Under the pieces are notes generated by a model. It ran no database searches, was not told the DNA's origin, and saw only the letters and a list, made by a program, of their open reading frames with translations. A stretch of DNA of 64,000 nt. Source: Fomes fomentarius. Lineage: Eukaryota > Basidiomycota > Agaricomycetes > Polyporales > Polyporaceae. The DNA is taken from assembly GCA_022606135.1 (NCBI GenBank), contig JABYQN010000003.1:3286001-3350000 (forward strand). Reading direction: 5' to 3'. The position numbers and the translations under genes are program-made. How positions within the stretch are numbered: the first letter of the stretch is position 1; every line of letters starts with the position of its first letter. Below are positions 1-9,943 of the stretch, piece by piece.

Positions 1-2697
1 CATATCACCCAGCCCTTCATCGTCGATGTCCCCATCCGAGGCCCCGCAACACGCTATGAACTCCCGAATGGCGGCTATGAGACGATTCCGGAGAACTCAG
101 GCATCTGCCGGTTCGTCTGGGAACACCTCAACAACATCAACCGCGTCGTGCAACGCATGAAATACTGCGGTGGTACATTCTCTGGCGTGAAGTCGATACT
201 AATTGCTGCAGAATATACAGTGGTCGGCCATCGTTGCACATATGCCGGTCGCATTCCGGAGCCGAGCAACTATGCCAAGGTCATCCAGTGGGGACCGTGC
301 CACGACATTTCTGACATCCGCGCTTTCCTTGGGACGGTCGGCGTCGCTCGCTCATTTATCCAGAACTTCGGAAAGCGTGCGTGGCCACTCACGCAGCTTA
401 CCCGCAAAGGAGCCATCTTTGTCTGGGGTCCGGAGCAGCAAGCCGCCATGACCGACCTCAAGGGGGCACTCATCCGCTCACCCGCCCTCCGCCCCATTGA
501 TTACACATCACCCGCCAAAGTTGTACTTGCCGTCGACACCTCCTACATCGCCATCGGTTACCTACTCGCTCAGTGCGACCTTGAGAACCCCAACCGTCGA
601 TACTACGCCCGCTTTGGCTCGCTCACACTCAATACACGTGAATCTGGATACTCACAAGCCAAACTGGAACTTTACGGCCTGTACCGCTCACTGAAGGCCT
701 GCAAGCGATGGCTCATTGGCATCCGCAACCTCATCGTCGAAGTCGATGCTCGATACATCAAGGGCATGCTCAATAACCCCGACGAAGCTCCCAGCGCTTC
801 CATCAACCGATGGATTGTCAACATCCTCACCTTCCACTTCCGCCTCGTCCACGTTCCCGGTGCACTACATGGCCCTGATGGACTCTCCAGACGTCACCCG
901 CAGCCCGAGGACGACTCTGAGCCGCCTTCTGACGCAGAAGACGACTGGATCGACCGTCTCAATGGCCTACTTCACCACATTAACCCGCCCGCACCCCTAC
1001 TTCGCACCTTGCTTGTCCAACCACTTCCCATGCTTACCCACCCTTCCGTCACCTCTCCTTCAGCACCATCCAACACCGACATAGTATCTCCAACGTTCCT
1101 TGATCCATCATGCAATCTCGACACACCCTCAGGCTGTTCATCATCCCTGGATTCATCCCCATCCGCTCCCACTCACATTTCATCATTGTCCTCCTCCGAA
1201 AACCCATCTAACACTCCTTCCAAAGCTACTTCAACACATCCTACATTCATCCCTCGTTCCGCCACTGCACAGCTCAAAGACGACCGCCTGCTAGACGTTT
1301 TTGAGTATCTCTCCACTCTCCGTAGACCCTCTCACATATCCGATGATTCATTTCCTTTGTTTCACAGTTACTGTATTCGCTTTTATTTCTTACAGGGCAG
1401 ACTTTGGCGTCGCGGGCCCTCCGGCTTAGACAGACTCGTCATTTGGCCTGACCGGCGGCTCACAATTTTGCGACAGGCACACGACGATGTGGCACACAAG
1501 GGCATATATGCGACGGCCGCGCTCATCCAGCAGCGATTTTGGTGGCCCGACATGCAAGCGGACATCGTCTGGTATGTCCAGACGTGTCACATCTGTCAGA
1601 CGCGACAGCTCCGACAGGTCATCATTCCACCCACCGTTCCGTTCCCTCCTTCTATCTTTGTACGCTTCCATGTCGACTCCCTGCACCTCCCTCCCTCTTC
1701 CGGCTTCAAATATGTTGCTCACGGACGCTGCGCTGTTACTGGCTACCCTGAAGCCCGTGCGCTGCGGCGAGAAACCGGCAAGGCCCTCGGCGACTGGCTA
1801 TTTCAAGACGTGCTCTGTCGGTGGGGCACCATCATCGAGATCGTCTCCGACAACGGCACACCCTGGGTCAAGGCCCTAGACTACCTCGCAAAGAAATACG
1901 GCATACATCACATTCGCATCTCGGCGTATAACTCACGTGCAAACGGCATCATTGAGCGACCACACTTCGATCTCCGGCAGGCGCTGTATAAGGCCGCAAA
2001 CGGCGAGCAAGCAAAGTGGTCGCACTACGTCCACCATGCGCTTTGGGCAGAGCGGATCACCGTGCGTCGTCGACTAGGCACCTCACCTTTCTTCGCAGCA
2101 ACCGGTTGCCACCCCGTCCTTCCGCTCGATGTCGCCGAAGCAACCTACTTATTCCCTCCGCCCGATCGCCTCCTCTCAACTACGGAGCTCATCGGAGCCC
2201 GCGCTCGCGCACTCGCACGACGCCAAGAAGACCTTGTGGTTCTGCATTCAAAAGTCTACCAGGCCCACCTCGATGCTGCACGAAAGCTGGAACAAGAGCA
2301 CGCCACCACCATCCGCGATTTTGACTTCCAGCGCGGGGAGCTCGTCTTGATGCGCAACACCGCCATCGAGAAAGCGCTAAACCGGAAGATGCGGCCGCGC
2401 TACCTCGGCCCATACGTTGTCCTCTCGCGCAATCGCGGAAGTGCATATATTCTCTGCGAGCTCGATGGCTCTGTGCTCGACCGTCCCATCGCCGCCTTCC
2501 GCCTACTGCCATACCTCGCACGCGACCGTATCGCTCTTCCATGGCTCGATGATGCTGAACACCTTGACATCTCCACCACGCGCCTTCGCGAGATGGAGGC
2601 TTCGACGTCGCAAGGCGACGACGACATCACAGACGATCTTGAGGAACACACTGCGCAAACAGACAACATGGACGAAGTTGATATTGAGGACAACTAG
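1..2697 (+). CDS. Gypsy pol polyprotein (RT end, RNase H, integrase), 5' partial
   Basis: The frame is open from base 1 to a TAG at 2695, giving 898 residues, so the first internal Met at base 148 is not the start. The first ~60 residues look like the end of the RT domain (CRFVWEHLNNINRVVQRMKY). An RNase H-like segment follows, with AVDTS at about 530 and VEVDARYIKG at about 735. The integrase H2C2 zinc finger (H..H..CHIC) lies at about 1480-1605. The catalytic triad is visible as FHVDS (about 1670), VSDNG (about 1845) and IIERPH (about 1950). A Ser/Pro/Thr-rich linker of about 110 residues separates RNase H from integrase. The C-terminus holds a chromo-like/GPY-type stretch (RKMRPRYLGPYVV). 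After the TAG the same frame stays open to 2997. Confidence 0.85.
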   Translation, partial: HITQPFIVDVPIRGPATRYELPNGGYETIPENSGICRFVWEHLNNINRVVQRMKYCGGTFSGVKSILIAAEYTVVGHRCTYAGRIPEPSNYAKVIQWGPCHDISDIRAFLGTVGVARSFIQNFGKRAWPLTQLTRKGAIFVWGPEQQAAMTDLKGALIRSPALRPIDYTSPAKVVLAVDTSYIAIGYLLAQCDLENPNRRYYARFGSLTLNTRESGYSQAKLELYGLYRSLKACKRWLIGIRNLIVEVDARYIKGMLNNPDEAPSASINRWIVNILTFHFRLVHVPGALHGPDGLSRRHPQPEDDSEPPSDAEDDWIDRLNGLLHHINPPAPLLRTLLVQPLPMLTHPSVTSPSAPSNTDIVSPTFLDPSCNLDTPSGCSSSLDSSPSAPTHISSLSSSENPSNTPSKATSTHPTFIPRSATAQLKDDRLLDVFEYLSTLRRPSHISDDSFPLFHSYCIRFYFLQGRLWRRGPSGLDRLVIWPDRRLTILRQAHDDVAHKGIYATAALIQQRFWWPDMQADIVWYVQTCHICQTRQLRQVIIPPTVPFPPSIFVRFHVDSLHLPPSSGFKYVAHGRCAVTGYPEARALRRETGKALGDWLFQDVLCRWGTIIEIVSDNGTPWVKALDYLAKKYGIHHIRISAYNSRANGIIERPHFDLRQALYKAANGEQAKWSHYVHHALWAERITVRRRLGTSPFFAATGCHPVLPLDVAEATYLFPPPDRLLSTTELIGARARALARRQEDLVVLHSKVYQAHLDAARKLEQEHATTIRDFDFQRGELVLMRNTAIEKALNRKMRPRYLGPYVVLSRNRGSAYILCELDGSVLDRPIAAFRLLPYLARDRIALPWLDDAEHLDISTTRLREMEASTSQGDDDITDDLEEHTAQTDNMDEVDIEDN

Positions 2698-2997
2698 GGA
2701 GGACACAAACGGGCACCCACCAACCATGAACCTCTCCCTTACTGTGACACGGACGACGTAGAGGACCTCTCCGTGCCGGACGTGATCGAGGACATGTCGG
2801 ATGACGAGTCGGACGCACTCTCAACGCCATATTCGCAGCCCATGTCATCTCACTTTCATATTCACACCGCTCTCGCACTCGCGCAACTGCGCAGCCAATC
2901 CCGCAAGTGGTTTGGGACCGTGGACGGTCCAGATCTCAGTAGGGAGGAGATGATGCGCATCGCGCATGGCTGCGCGAGTACTCGCCGCATTCGGTAA

Positions 2998-3857
2998 TCG
3001 TAGCGCGCGCCGACAAGTGCCATCGCATCTCTTCTTCTTACCACTACGACTCCCTGCTGACGACGCGTCCTGCCGCCGTCCTTCATACCTACCGATGAGC
3101 CGACGCAACACACGACCAGTTCGCGCCCTCGAAATGTCTCGAACAAGAGCCAACGGTCTCGCTGAAACAAGCTGGTCCCGCATGCGATGATGCGACAAAC
3201 CTTCACGGTCGGTGACGACGATCGTCGAAACAACCGCTCGGCTACGGCCATTCCGACCTACACACCGACGAGCATCAGCCCGAACGCTCGCCCGACGCCC
3301 CCTGCAGTCATCCGCTACCGCCCGCCCTTCGACCCTTTCCTGCCTCATCTTGCACACACACAGCCGTTTAGCTACATTACCATACCTGTAGATAGCTACT
3401 CCCTACTGTAGTTACGGTAGATTTTCTCTCGCTGCGAGAACTCGACGCATCACAACTCGCTTGTCGTCGCCTACAACCCGCCGTACCCTTCACGCCCTGG
3501 CACCCTTCCCGCTCTTTCCGTCGCTATCCCTGGCGTCGGTCTCCTGTAGGTATTTAAGCTGTGGTACTGTACACTCGAATGGAGGACAGTTTTTCCCCCG
3601 TATCCGACTCTCGACCTTCGTACTGCGCCTTTCGACTCTCGACTCTCGATTCTCAACTTCCGACTCTCGACTCCTCAGTGACCTTCTCATTCGACACTCG
3701 TCTATTCGACTCCCGGGACTGTCCCAGGCCTTCCGACGCTATCCTACATCACTACTCCACACACCACTCCTCTCTCCATCTCACTCACTCGGCTCCCCTT
3801 GTGTCCGCACGACCGGACTCTCGCACCTTCTGACCTACTGCACACACCCGCATTACA
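2998..3857 (+). repeat. Non-coding 3' end of the Gypsy element, probable 3' LTR
   Basis: No credible coding frame follows 2997. A TATA-like gtatttaag at about 3548-3556 would suit the U3/R part of an LTR. The block ends in ...cattaca at 3857, compatible with the usual ...CA end. A tgtag at about 3408 is one possible LTR start (LTR of about 450 bp), but no convincing polypurine tract precedes it. A purine run at about 2940-2950 lies inside the extended coding frame. The left LTR border is therefore unresolved. Confidence 0.45.
3603..3690 (+). repeat. Degenerate CGACTCT tandem repeat in the putative LTR
   Basis: A pyrimidine-rich tract repeats CGACTCT or variants (cgactctcga, cgattctc, cgactcct) at 7-10 nt spacing just downstream of the TATA-like box. 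It would fall in the transcribed R/U5 part if this is the LTR. No function can be assigned. Confidence 0.6.
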
Positions 3858-4651
3858 GGTCTATCATCGTCATTATTGTAACCTGGTTTGCGACATTCCA
3901 GACGATGCGACTTGCACATACAGGGGCAGTAGATGTCCACTATAGCCTGACAGCAATACTTACCGCGACGGTGAGCATCGCTACTTAAATCAGACACCAT
4001 TAATCACGTTGACGTTCAACGTGCAATTCTGACTGACTCAGGGACCATTTACTTCATGTACGAGGCGGGTCGTCAACACTGCTACTTAGTTACAAATCTG
4101 ACACCCGAATTCCGTAGTGTTCTCCTTGCAATGAACACGTTCCATCTAGCGTTCTCCACTCGCGCTGTATGTATAGGAATTCCAGTTCACGACGATGAGA
4201 TTAACGCGAGATACATCCCAGGTCCTCGTCGCTATAACAGACAGTGGCGTCCGAAACAGTTACTTCATTCAGCTCTTCGAGCCGTAAGTCCCTTCTGTAT
4301 CTTGTACCAATGAACCGCCGGTCTTCGCCCATGACTCACATGTCTCTGTCTCTAGCATGGAACGCAGTCCTCGTTGGATGTTTCTTGCTAAACGTACAAG
4401 AGACGAATCTCCGCATCTCAGGCCTAGTGGATTCTGGGGATTGAGTGTCATCGATATTGGCTCGAGAGCCTGCAGGAAGTTCACGCGTGAAGAGGGTCAT
4501 CGGCTCCATGGGTAGCTCGCTGTATTTTGCTCCTCCTCTAGATCAAGAAGAAGAGGACACGGCAACAGAGCAATCGCCGTCTCAATCCGTCCAAGCGGCC
4601 GCCCTGTCTGACAGTACGGGGAATTTTGGCGAACACGAGAATGTCGTTTGA
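3858..4651 (+). pseudogene. DUF6533-family membrane protein, 3' remnant (copy A)
   Basis: Directly after the retroelement border the sequence reads SIIVIIVTWFATFQ. This aligns with the internal VSDILVIAVTWCATFK of the intact gene at 7625-9376. The usual downstream pieces follow: GTIYFM after an intron at about 4041, then FLLNVQETN and VIGSMGSSLYFAPP. The whole N-terminal half, with the DUF6533 domain and first helices, is absent from the window. A TGA at 4442-4444 also interrupts the C-terminal tail. Truncation plus nonsense codon mark it as a dead gene, most simply split by the retroelement. Its 5' half may still lie upstream of the element, outside the window. Confidence 0.7.
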
Positions 4652-5876
4652 TGTGCGCCCCTCTCATCACAAACTTAGGTATGCTGAACGCAGTCGTCTC
4701 AAGTCAACGCCTATATTCACACCTTGTATTATAGGGGAAGAACTGTGGCTCATTCCTACAACCCTGAAGCTTGCGGTAACTTACATGCATTATCTTTTGT
4801 CGCCGGTGTTGGGCTCTCTGCTTGACATGCAGTAATCACTCCTAATAGTTCGTGGTACCCAGTGAACCGACCTGTCCTATTATCTGAGGGACCTGACCCG
4901 GGCCTGTACTAGTACTACCATATAGGATGCCAGGGCCAAGTTCTGCATATCGAGATAAGAAGACATTCTGCACATAGTACGAAATTGCCCTCACAGGCAT
5001 TGCGCAGTCATGGTCCGAGTCGATGATACACCGGGGGCATCAACCTGTGTAACGAGGCGTTACATCTCAATCAAATCCCGATTGCTGTCCAAAAAGGACC
5101 AGTTTTTGTTCCAGTGTGTTTCATTCGGAAGACATCCATAATGCATCTAAATTTCGTGTTCCATGCTAGTCACATTTGAAGTGCCTGATGTGATCAGCGT
5201 GAGACTACAATGTAACACTATGTGCCATGTTAGTAGCATCTGGATCTTGACAACGATGTCTTCAGGATGTAACAGCTCGTTATACGGCTCGATGCCCCCG
5301 GTGATAGTGGCGACTCTGTGAGGGATTTGGAATGTGACACAGTGTGACATAGAAGTGGCCGTTCCGTATATGCGACGGCATCTGTGACGTGTGACTCTAG
5401 GGCAAACGGGGTGACGCGCCGTTATCGATTTATCATCAATCATCCGTCTATATCCAATAGCATCTTGAAAGGAGGTATTCCGTGTTAACTCTGATTGTAA
5501 ATGGCTGTGTTTCCAACCACCTAGATCACTCTAAGAAGATTTGTCGAATCCGCGCTGAGCCACAGCCCTCCCTCTGCTCCCGCCGAGTCCAGCTTCTCAA
5601 AATCTGTGGCGCTATGGTTCTCCTGCCCTCAGCTACTATGTAGTAGCCGTAGCAAGTGGCAAGGCCTATTGACTCCTAGCGACCGCCCATGCTGAAGGAC
5701 CTCTGACCGAGGAAATTCTCGGGCTTCATACAGAGGAGTATAGCGTGTTTTCACCCGGGAAAACGCGCGTTGAGGGGTGATTTTACGGGTGAAAACCCGG
5801 TTTTTTGTGGCGGGCATTTTCCGGGTCCATGTGGCACATTTCCGGGTCGCATTGATGGGCGGTGCGAAAGGGGCTC

Positions 5877-5930
5877 AATTCCACTGTTATGACCGTGGAA
5901 ATGATATACACGGTGAACGACAGTGGAATT
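5877..5930. repeat. Imperfect hairpin, 21-22 nt arms
   Basis: aattccactgt at the left is the reverse complement of acagtggaatt at 5920-5930. Inside it, accgtg (5892-5897) pairs with cacggt (5909-5914). A small asymmetric bulge separates the two stems and the apical loop is about 11 nt. Confidence 0.75.
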
Positions 5931-6289
5931 TCTGCTGCGGTGTAGGTATTAGGGTTCAGGTTATTGCTACTGGACAGCAGCCGGCTGTCAGGACAATCAC
6001 ACTCAACTACTTGTCAGAACATCTATAGATGGCATAGGATGGCATATATGACGAGCATTGTACATGATGACATAGTGACATACGGAAATAAGACACTAAT
6101 TCAGACCTGATCTGACGACACTTCTTGCAATTGCAGGCATGGAGGTCCTCGTACTCGACCTCATCATCATCGCTGTCCTGCTTGTCCATGCTGTCCTTGT
6201 CTGTGTCCTCATCCTCATCCTCGTCGTTCTTGTCCTCATCACTTCCACTATCGCTATCGCCCTCGAATCATGCCAGTGCCGACTTGCAG

Positions 6290-6796
6290 CTATTCCGGAT
6301 GCCCACCATCACCACCACCTCCTCCTCCTGCCCTAGCCCGTCCATTCCATCCCGCCCACCGGTCCTCAGCCATCCTCCTTAGATAAATCAGATGACTCAC
6401 ATCTTCATTGTCGTGCTGACGGTATGGTTTTCTCTTGGTTTTGTTGCTAGGTCTCTTCTGTGGGCTCTGCAGCAGACATCTGGCCTCTTCAGCAGAAGCC
6501 GGCTCGGACACAGCGGCTGAGCTGCGAGTCTGGCGGGCGGTTGCTATGGCCGGCATGGCAGACTTGGCTACAGCCTGTGTTGTGCTCAATTTCTCCTTGG
6601 TTTTCTCCTTCCGAGCTGCTAGTTTAGGCTTTTGACATGATACTGTGGGTTCTTGAGGGGTGACAGGAAGTGTGATGAGGGTATGTTTTGGGTGGCGAGT
6701 CAAAGGCGGAAGACGTTGCAGGACAGTTGGTGGCGTCAAGTGTTTCTCACGGTCCCATGGAGACTCGAGTCCCTCCTGCTTCAGTTTGCATTCCAC
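6290..6796 (-). CDS. Basic low-complexity ORF, doubtful
   Basis: An open frame of 168 residues has a Lys/Thr/Pro-rich body (KPKLAARKEKTKEKLS) and ends in Gly-rich sequence. An acidic stretch on the same strand (DKQDSDDDEVEYEDL, 6130-6189) could be another exon. No domain is recognisable. Composition is skewed and no conserved motif supports coding. It could be a fragment of a transposon-associated protein or chance. Confidence 0.2.
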   Translation of the reverse strand: MECKLKQEGLESPWDREKHLTPPTVLQRLPPLTRHPKHTLITLPVTPQEPTVSCQKPKLAARKEKTKEKLSTTQAVAKSAMPAIATARQTRSSAAVSEPASAEEARCLLQSPQKRPSNKTKRKPYRQHDNEDVSHLIYLRRMAEDRWAGWNGRARAGGGGGGDGGHPE

Positions 6797-6972
6797 CTGC
6801 TTGTAATAACTGCATCTGCTTATTCTTTGGAATCTACATACTCAGAGTGCCACTAGTACTACCCGAGTCTGGTGTCTGCTCGAGTCCCTCAAGCCCTCCC
6901 GAGTAAAAAACCGTTGTCGCTCCACCACGAAAAATCCTCGGTTCCTCCCCCGTATATATCGTCTATTAAGAA

Positions 6973-7045
6973 AACGGGGTCTGCCCCAGTTTTTCTGCCC
7001 CAGGAAATACCCTGATAGTGCAGAAAAACCGGGGCAGACCCCGTT
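6973..7045. repeat. Near-perfect 25-bp inverted repeat with 23-nt loop
   Basis: The left arm 6973-6997 begins aacggggtctgcccc. The right arm 7021-7045 ends ggggcagaccccgtt. The arms are complementary at 24 of 25 positions by eye and enclose a 23-nt loop. No coding frame explains it. A small MITE, a folded transcript or transposon terminal repeats are possible. Confidence 0.85.
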
Positions 7046-7091
7046 ACGGGTATATTCCGGATGAAGCCCCATGAAAAAACGGGGGCGCCAG

Positions 7092-7111
7092 GCGCTAGTG
7101 GCCACTAGCGC
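7092..7111. repeat. Perfect 20-bp palindrome
   Basis: gcgctagtggccactagcgc is identical to its own reverse complement with no loop. It lies 47 nt from the hairpin at 6973-7045. Confidence 0.9.
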
Positions 7112-7624
7112 TAACTTATGAAGTTGTACATGGCGTGGCCGTCTTCTGGCAGCTCGGAGCGCTCTTGTACGTAGAACTTGTCTCCTTGGTTTGTGTACTT
7201 TCACTGTGCCCTAGGGCTATCAGTGCGTCGACCTCTCCCAGGCGCTGTGGACGCTGTGGGTGTGGATGCCGCTCAGGTGCGAGAAATCTCCTATAAAGCT
7301 CTTCACTCGCAAAGAAATAGGGCACGCGGACCGCCTCGTGTGAGGGGCGAACTTTGCGAGCTTCTATATGAATTGAGACAGTGACTTCTTCCCTGTCACT
7401 GCCACACCGTGATCAGACGAATAGAGCGGCAGAGCGGCACTGGCAGAGCCATGGACATCCACACTGGACGCCATCTGCTTCCGGCCCTGTGTCTTCAGTG
7501 TGTGCAATATCATACGAAGATTGTATCGATGTCTTGACTGACACTTAAGCACCAATGTCCTCATCCCGAACCCCAGTCGATTTCCTCCCCTACACTCTTA
7601 TAGTACAACTGGTTGATCCTGGCA

Positions 7625-9376
7625 ATGGGACCAATCATGGACAGCGCACAGGCCACACGGAATGACCAAACAGCGTGAGTACATCTTGAAATTATATATC
7701 CGCCAATACATCCAAACGCCACATACAGATTCGTCACTAGTCTCTTTGGCCATGGAATGTTAGGTGTGCTAGTATCACGTCGAGGTGGTCGACTAGCCGC
7801 TCACTCGCTAACGGAAACTGTCTCGTTCTCAGCTCTTACATGCTACGAATACATCATCACCCTTGCCGGGGAGATTGAATATTTTTGGGGGTCCAGTCTG
7901 ACAGGGTCCACTGCCATCTTTTTCGTCAACCGGTATCTCTACCTCTCCTACAGGGTCTTGAATTCGTTTGGTATACTCTTTCATTCCGACGAGGTAGGTC
8001 CTGACATGCATCATAGAGTCGCGAAATGACCTGACAGATCATGATGTTTATAGGGGTCAGTGTCTGAGCACAGACTGCATTCTTGTTATTGACTGTGTGC
8101 ACGATAGTTGCATGCAATATGCAAGCGCAGCCCATGCCACGGAGATTCTGTGCTACGTTCCTCGGGCGAGTGAGTATCCTCGCCCTCAGAGTCGCTGGTA
8201 TACACTTACCTACCTCCCATTAGTCTTCTCGGCTTTGCGTGTCTTCGCACTCAGTGGTCGAAATCGGTTTCTTACATATGCAGTCCTCATTCTGTCTCTC
8301 GCACCAGTAGCTCTCGACTTTGTGGGTACATTGCAGCCTTCTTCCTGATAGTAGTTGCATGCTGATTCGGATACACCTTTAGGCCGGCTTTCGTTGGGCA
8401 ACTTACACCATTGTACCTTTCTCGGGCTGTGTACAACACATAACTGAGCCTGCCGAACTGTCAATACTGTGCGTAGTACCACTGCACCATAGTAGTACTA
8501 TAGGAACAAGAGTGACTGACATGTGGTGCATGCAACCCCAGATGTACGTCACGGTCGTGAACTTCAGGAGAATATCGATCTCACCTTCTGTACAGTCAAC
8601 GTATTCTCGCGTGTTTCCCTCATAGTCTCGGATATCTTGGTCATCGCAGTCACATGGTGCGCAACCTTCAAAACAAGCCGCATCGCCCGTGGGAGAGGGC
8701 GAGATGGCCACCATACCTTGTCAGCGCTGTTGCTCCGCGACGGTGAGTACTACCCTCTCTCTTTCATCTCTGTTCTTGAGCTCAACGAATGACAGGGACC
8801 GTATATTTCATGTCAGTCGCCTCCGACGTGATTTGATTAAGCTGATGACTGAATGTGTCGAATCGCAGCGTACTGCTGACGATGAACACTCTGCAACTCG
8901 TGTTTACTACCAGCTCGGTGGGTGTCTTGGTATTATATGGGATTCATCTTGTATCATTCTGACTGCCATTCGCAAGTATCTTGTCACGAAAACCAACACC
9001 GGCTATATAATCCAGCTCTTTGAGCCGTACGTCTCACTGCTACGATGAGCACGACTACTCACCCCACTTAAATATTGTGCCTTTCAGGCTCAGCGTATTC
9101 CTTGTCGGGCGGTTCCTACTCAGCATACAACAGACCAATGCTCGTATGTGTGGGTTGGGCATACAATCCGAAACGACAATGGTTTCTGGTGGGGCCACGG
9201 ATAGCCTCCGGTTTGACAGGCTTGTTGGCTCAATGGGAGACTCGCTCGTCTTCTCTCCTCTGAGTTCCTCCCTCAGCCTTGAGGACATGACGTCGGGCGA
9301 GTATTCGGAGCGATTCGCATCTATGCAGGATGATGAACAGATTGCAGGCATTGACCATCAGAGACATAGCGTCTAG
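7625..9376 (+). CDS. DUF6533-domain multipass membrane protein (copy B)
   Basis: This is an intron-rich gene. Exon 1 (from the ATG at 7625) encodes MGPIMDSAQATRNDQTA. It joins AFVTSLFGHGML and then, after another intron, ALTCYEYIITLAGEIEYFW and the family motif TGSTAIFFVNRY. Later exons carry the conserved VFSALRVFALSGRNR, a helix-forming LTYAVLILSLAPVAL, VSLIVSDILVIAVTW, GTVYF, and the cytosolic tail SVFLVGRFLLSIQQTN ending at a stop at 9374-9376. DUF6533 marks the N-terminal helix pair of a large basidiomycete family of about seven-helix membrane proteins. Their function is unknown. I see no in-frame break, so this looks intact. It is one of five family members in the window. Confidence 0.75.
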
Positions 9377-9943
9377 CTGATTTCGAGTACATATGCATAT
9401 GGTAATCTCGACCACGTTGGGCATCTCTGCGCACCTCGAATGAACAATCTTGTTTTTGTATCTCTTGCATATTGACCTCTGTTGAGATCACACCAGTCGA
9501 CAAGGGAGCACTTCCTCAGGTAACTATCTGGTCAGCATCGCGATGCTGCTCGTTGTGAGCTCGGTTCGCACCAAATCCGTTAAGTCCACTCACGCCGTTC
9601 TCCAACGCTCAAGCTTCGCCAGGTCTAGCTGCCTCTTGTACGTGCACCGATGGGATGAACGCATCACGCCGTCGCGGGCATTGATCTGGTCGATCAATTC
9701 TCCGATCTGAAGGTCCGCTCCACTTATCGGTTTTCGAACATCAATCTCGCGGTCAAAGCGCTCACTGTCGCGGGCTCAACATCAAGTATTTGCGGCAAGC
9801 ACATCCGATTGTCTCGCTCCGCCGCCGCTGCCGCCGATGTTATGAACTCAAAAATGACAGTGAATTGAAGTCATGATATGACTTCGTAAAAATTAACGCG
9901 CACATAAGACACGTGGACGAAGCAGTGGGGTTAATAGTTATAC
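9377..9943. other. Intergenic, no supported gene
   Basis: The 3' ends of the DUF6533 gene (+) and the TAP-like hydrolase (-) converge here. A minus-strand stretch at about 9590-9760 reads RFDREIDVRKP and is followed by charged sequence, but stops flank it and I could not tie it to a gene. Confidence 0.5.

Larger units (their letters stand above)
1..3857 (+). mobile_element. Ty3/Gypsy LTR retrotransposon, 3' part
   Basis: The window opens inside the pol gene of a Ty3/Gypsy-type element. The visible order is end of reverse transcriptase, RNase H, zinc-binding integrase N-terminus, integrase catalytic core, then a non-coding 3' region with a TATA-like tatttaag at about 3550. This domain order, with integrase after RNase H, is the Gypsy (Metaviridae) arrangement. 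The right border is placed near 3857, where non-coding sequence ending in ttaca meets sequence that reads as the interior of a DUF6533-family gene. The 5' LTR and gag lie outside the window, so LTR length and target-site duplication cannot be confirmed. The long open frame suggests a fairly young copy, apart from one in-frame stop near its end. Confidence 0.85.
4652..7624. other. Gene-poor region with inverted repeats
   Basis: No well-supported gene was found. The block holds three dyad-symmetric sequences (listed separately), a cgggtgaaaacccg palindrome at about 5788-5802, and purine/pyrimidine-skewed simple sequence (ATC/TCC-rich at 6155-6240 and 6300-6335). One minus-strand Lys/Ser/Thr-rich reading frame is listed separately. 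Some of this is probably old transposon debris, but I recognise no transposase. Confidence 0.5.

Noticed and set aside
2940..2955. Purine-rich run as the retroelement polypurine tract and LTR start
   Set aside because: It falls inside the frame that extends pol to 2997, and a TGAT start does not pair with the ...TTACA end. Without the 5' LTR it cannot be verified.
9590..9760. Minus-strand RFDREIDVRKP segment as an AAA ATPase fragment
   Set aside because: Only a few residues resemble the AAA sensor region. The rest does not follow the family and stops flank it.
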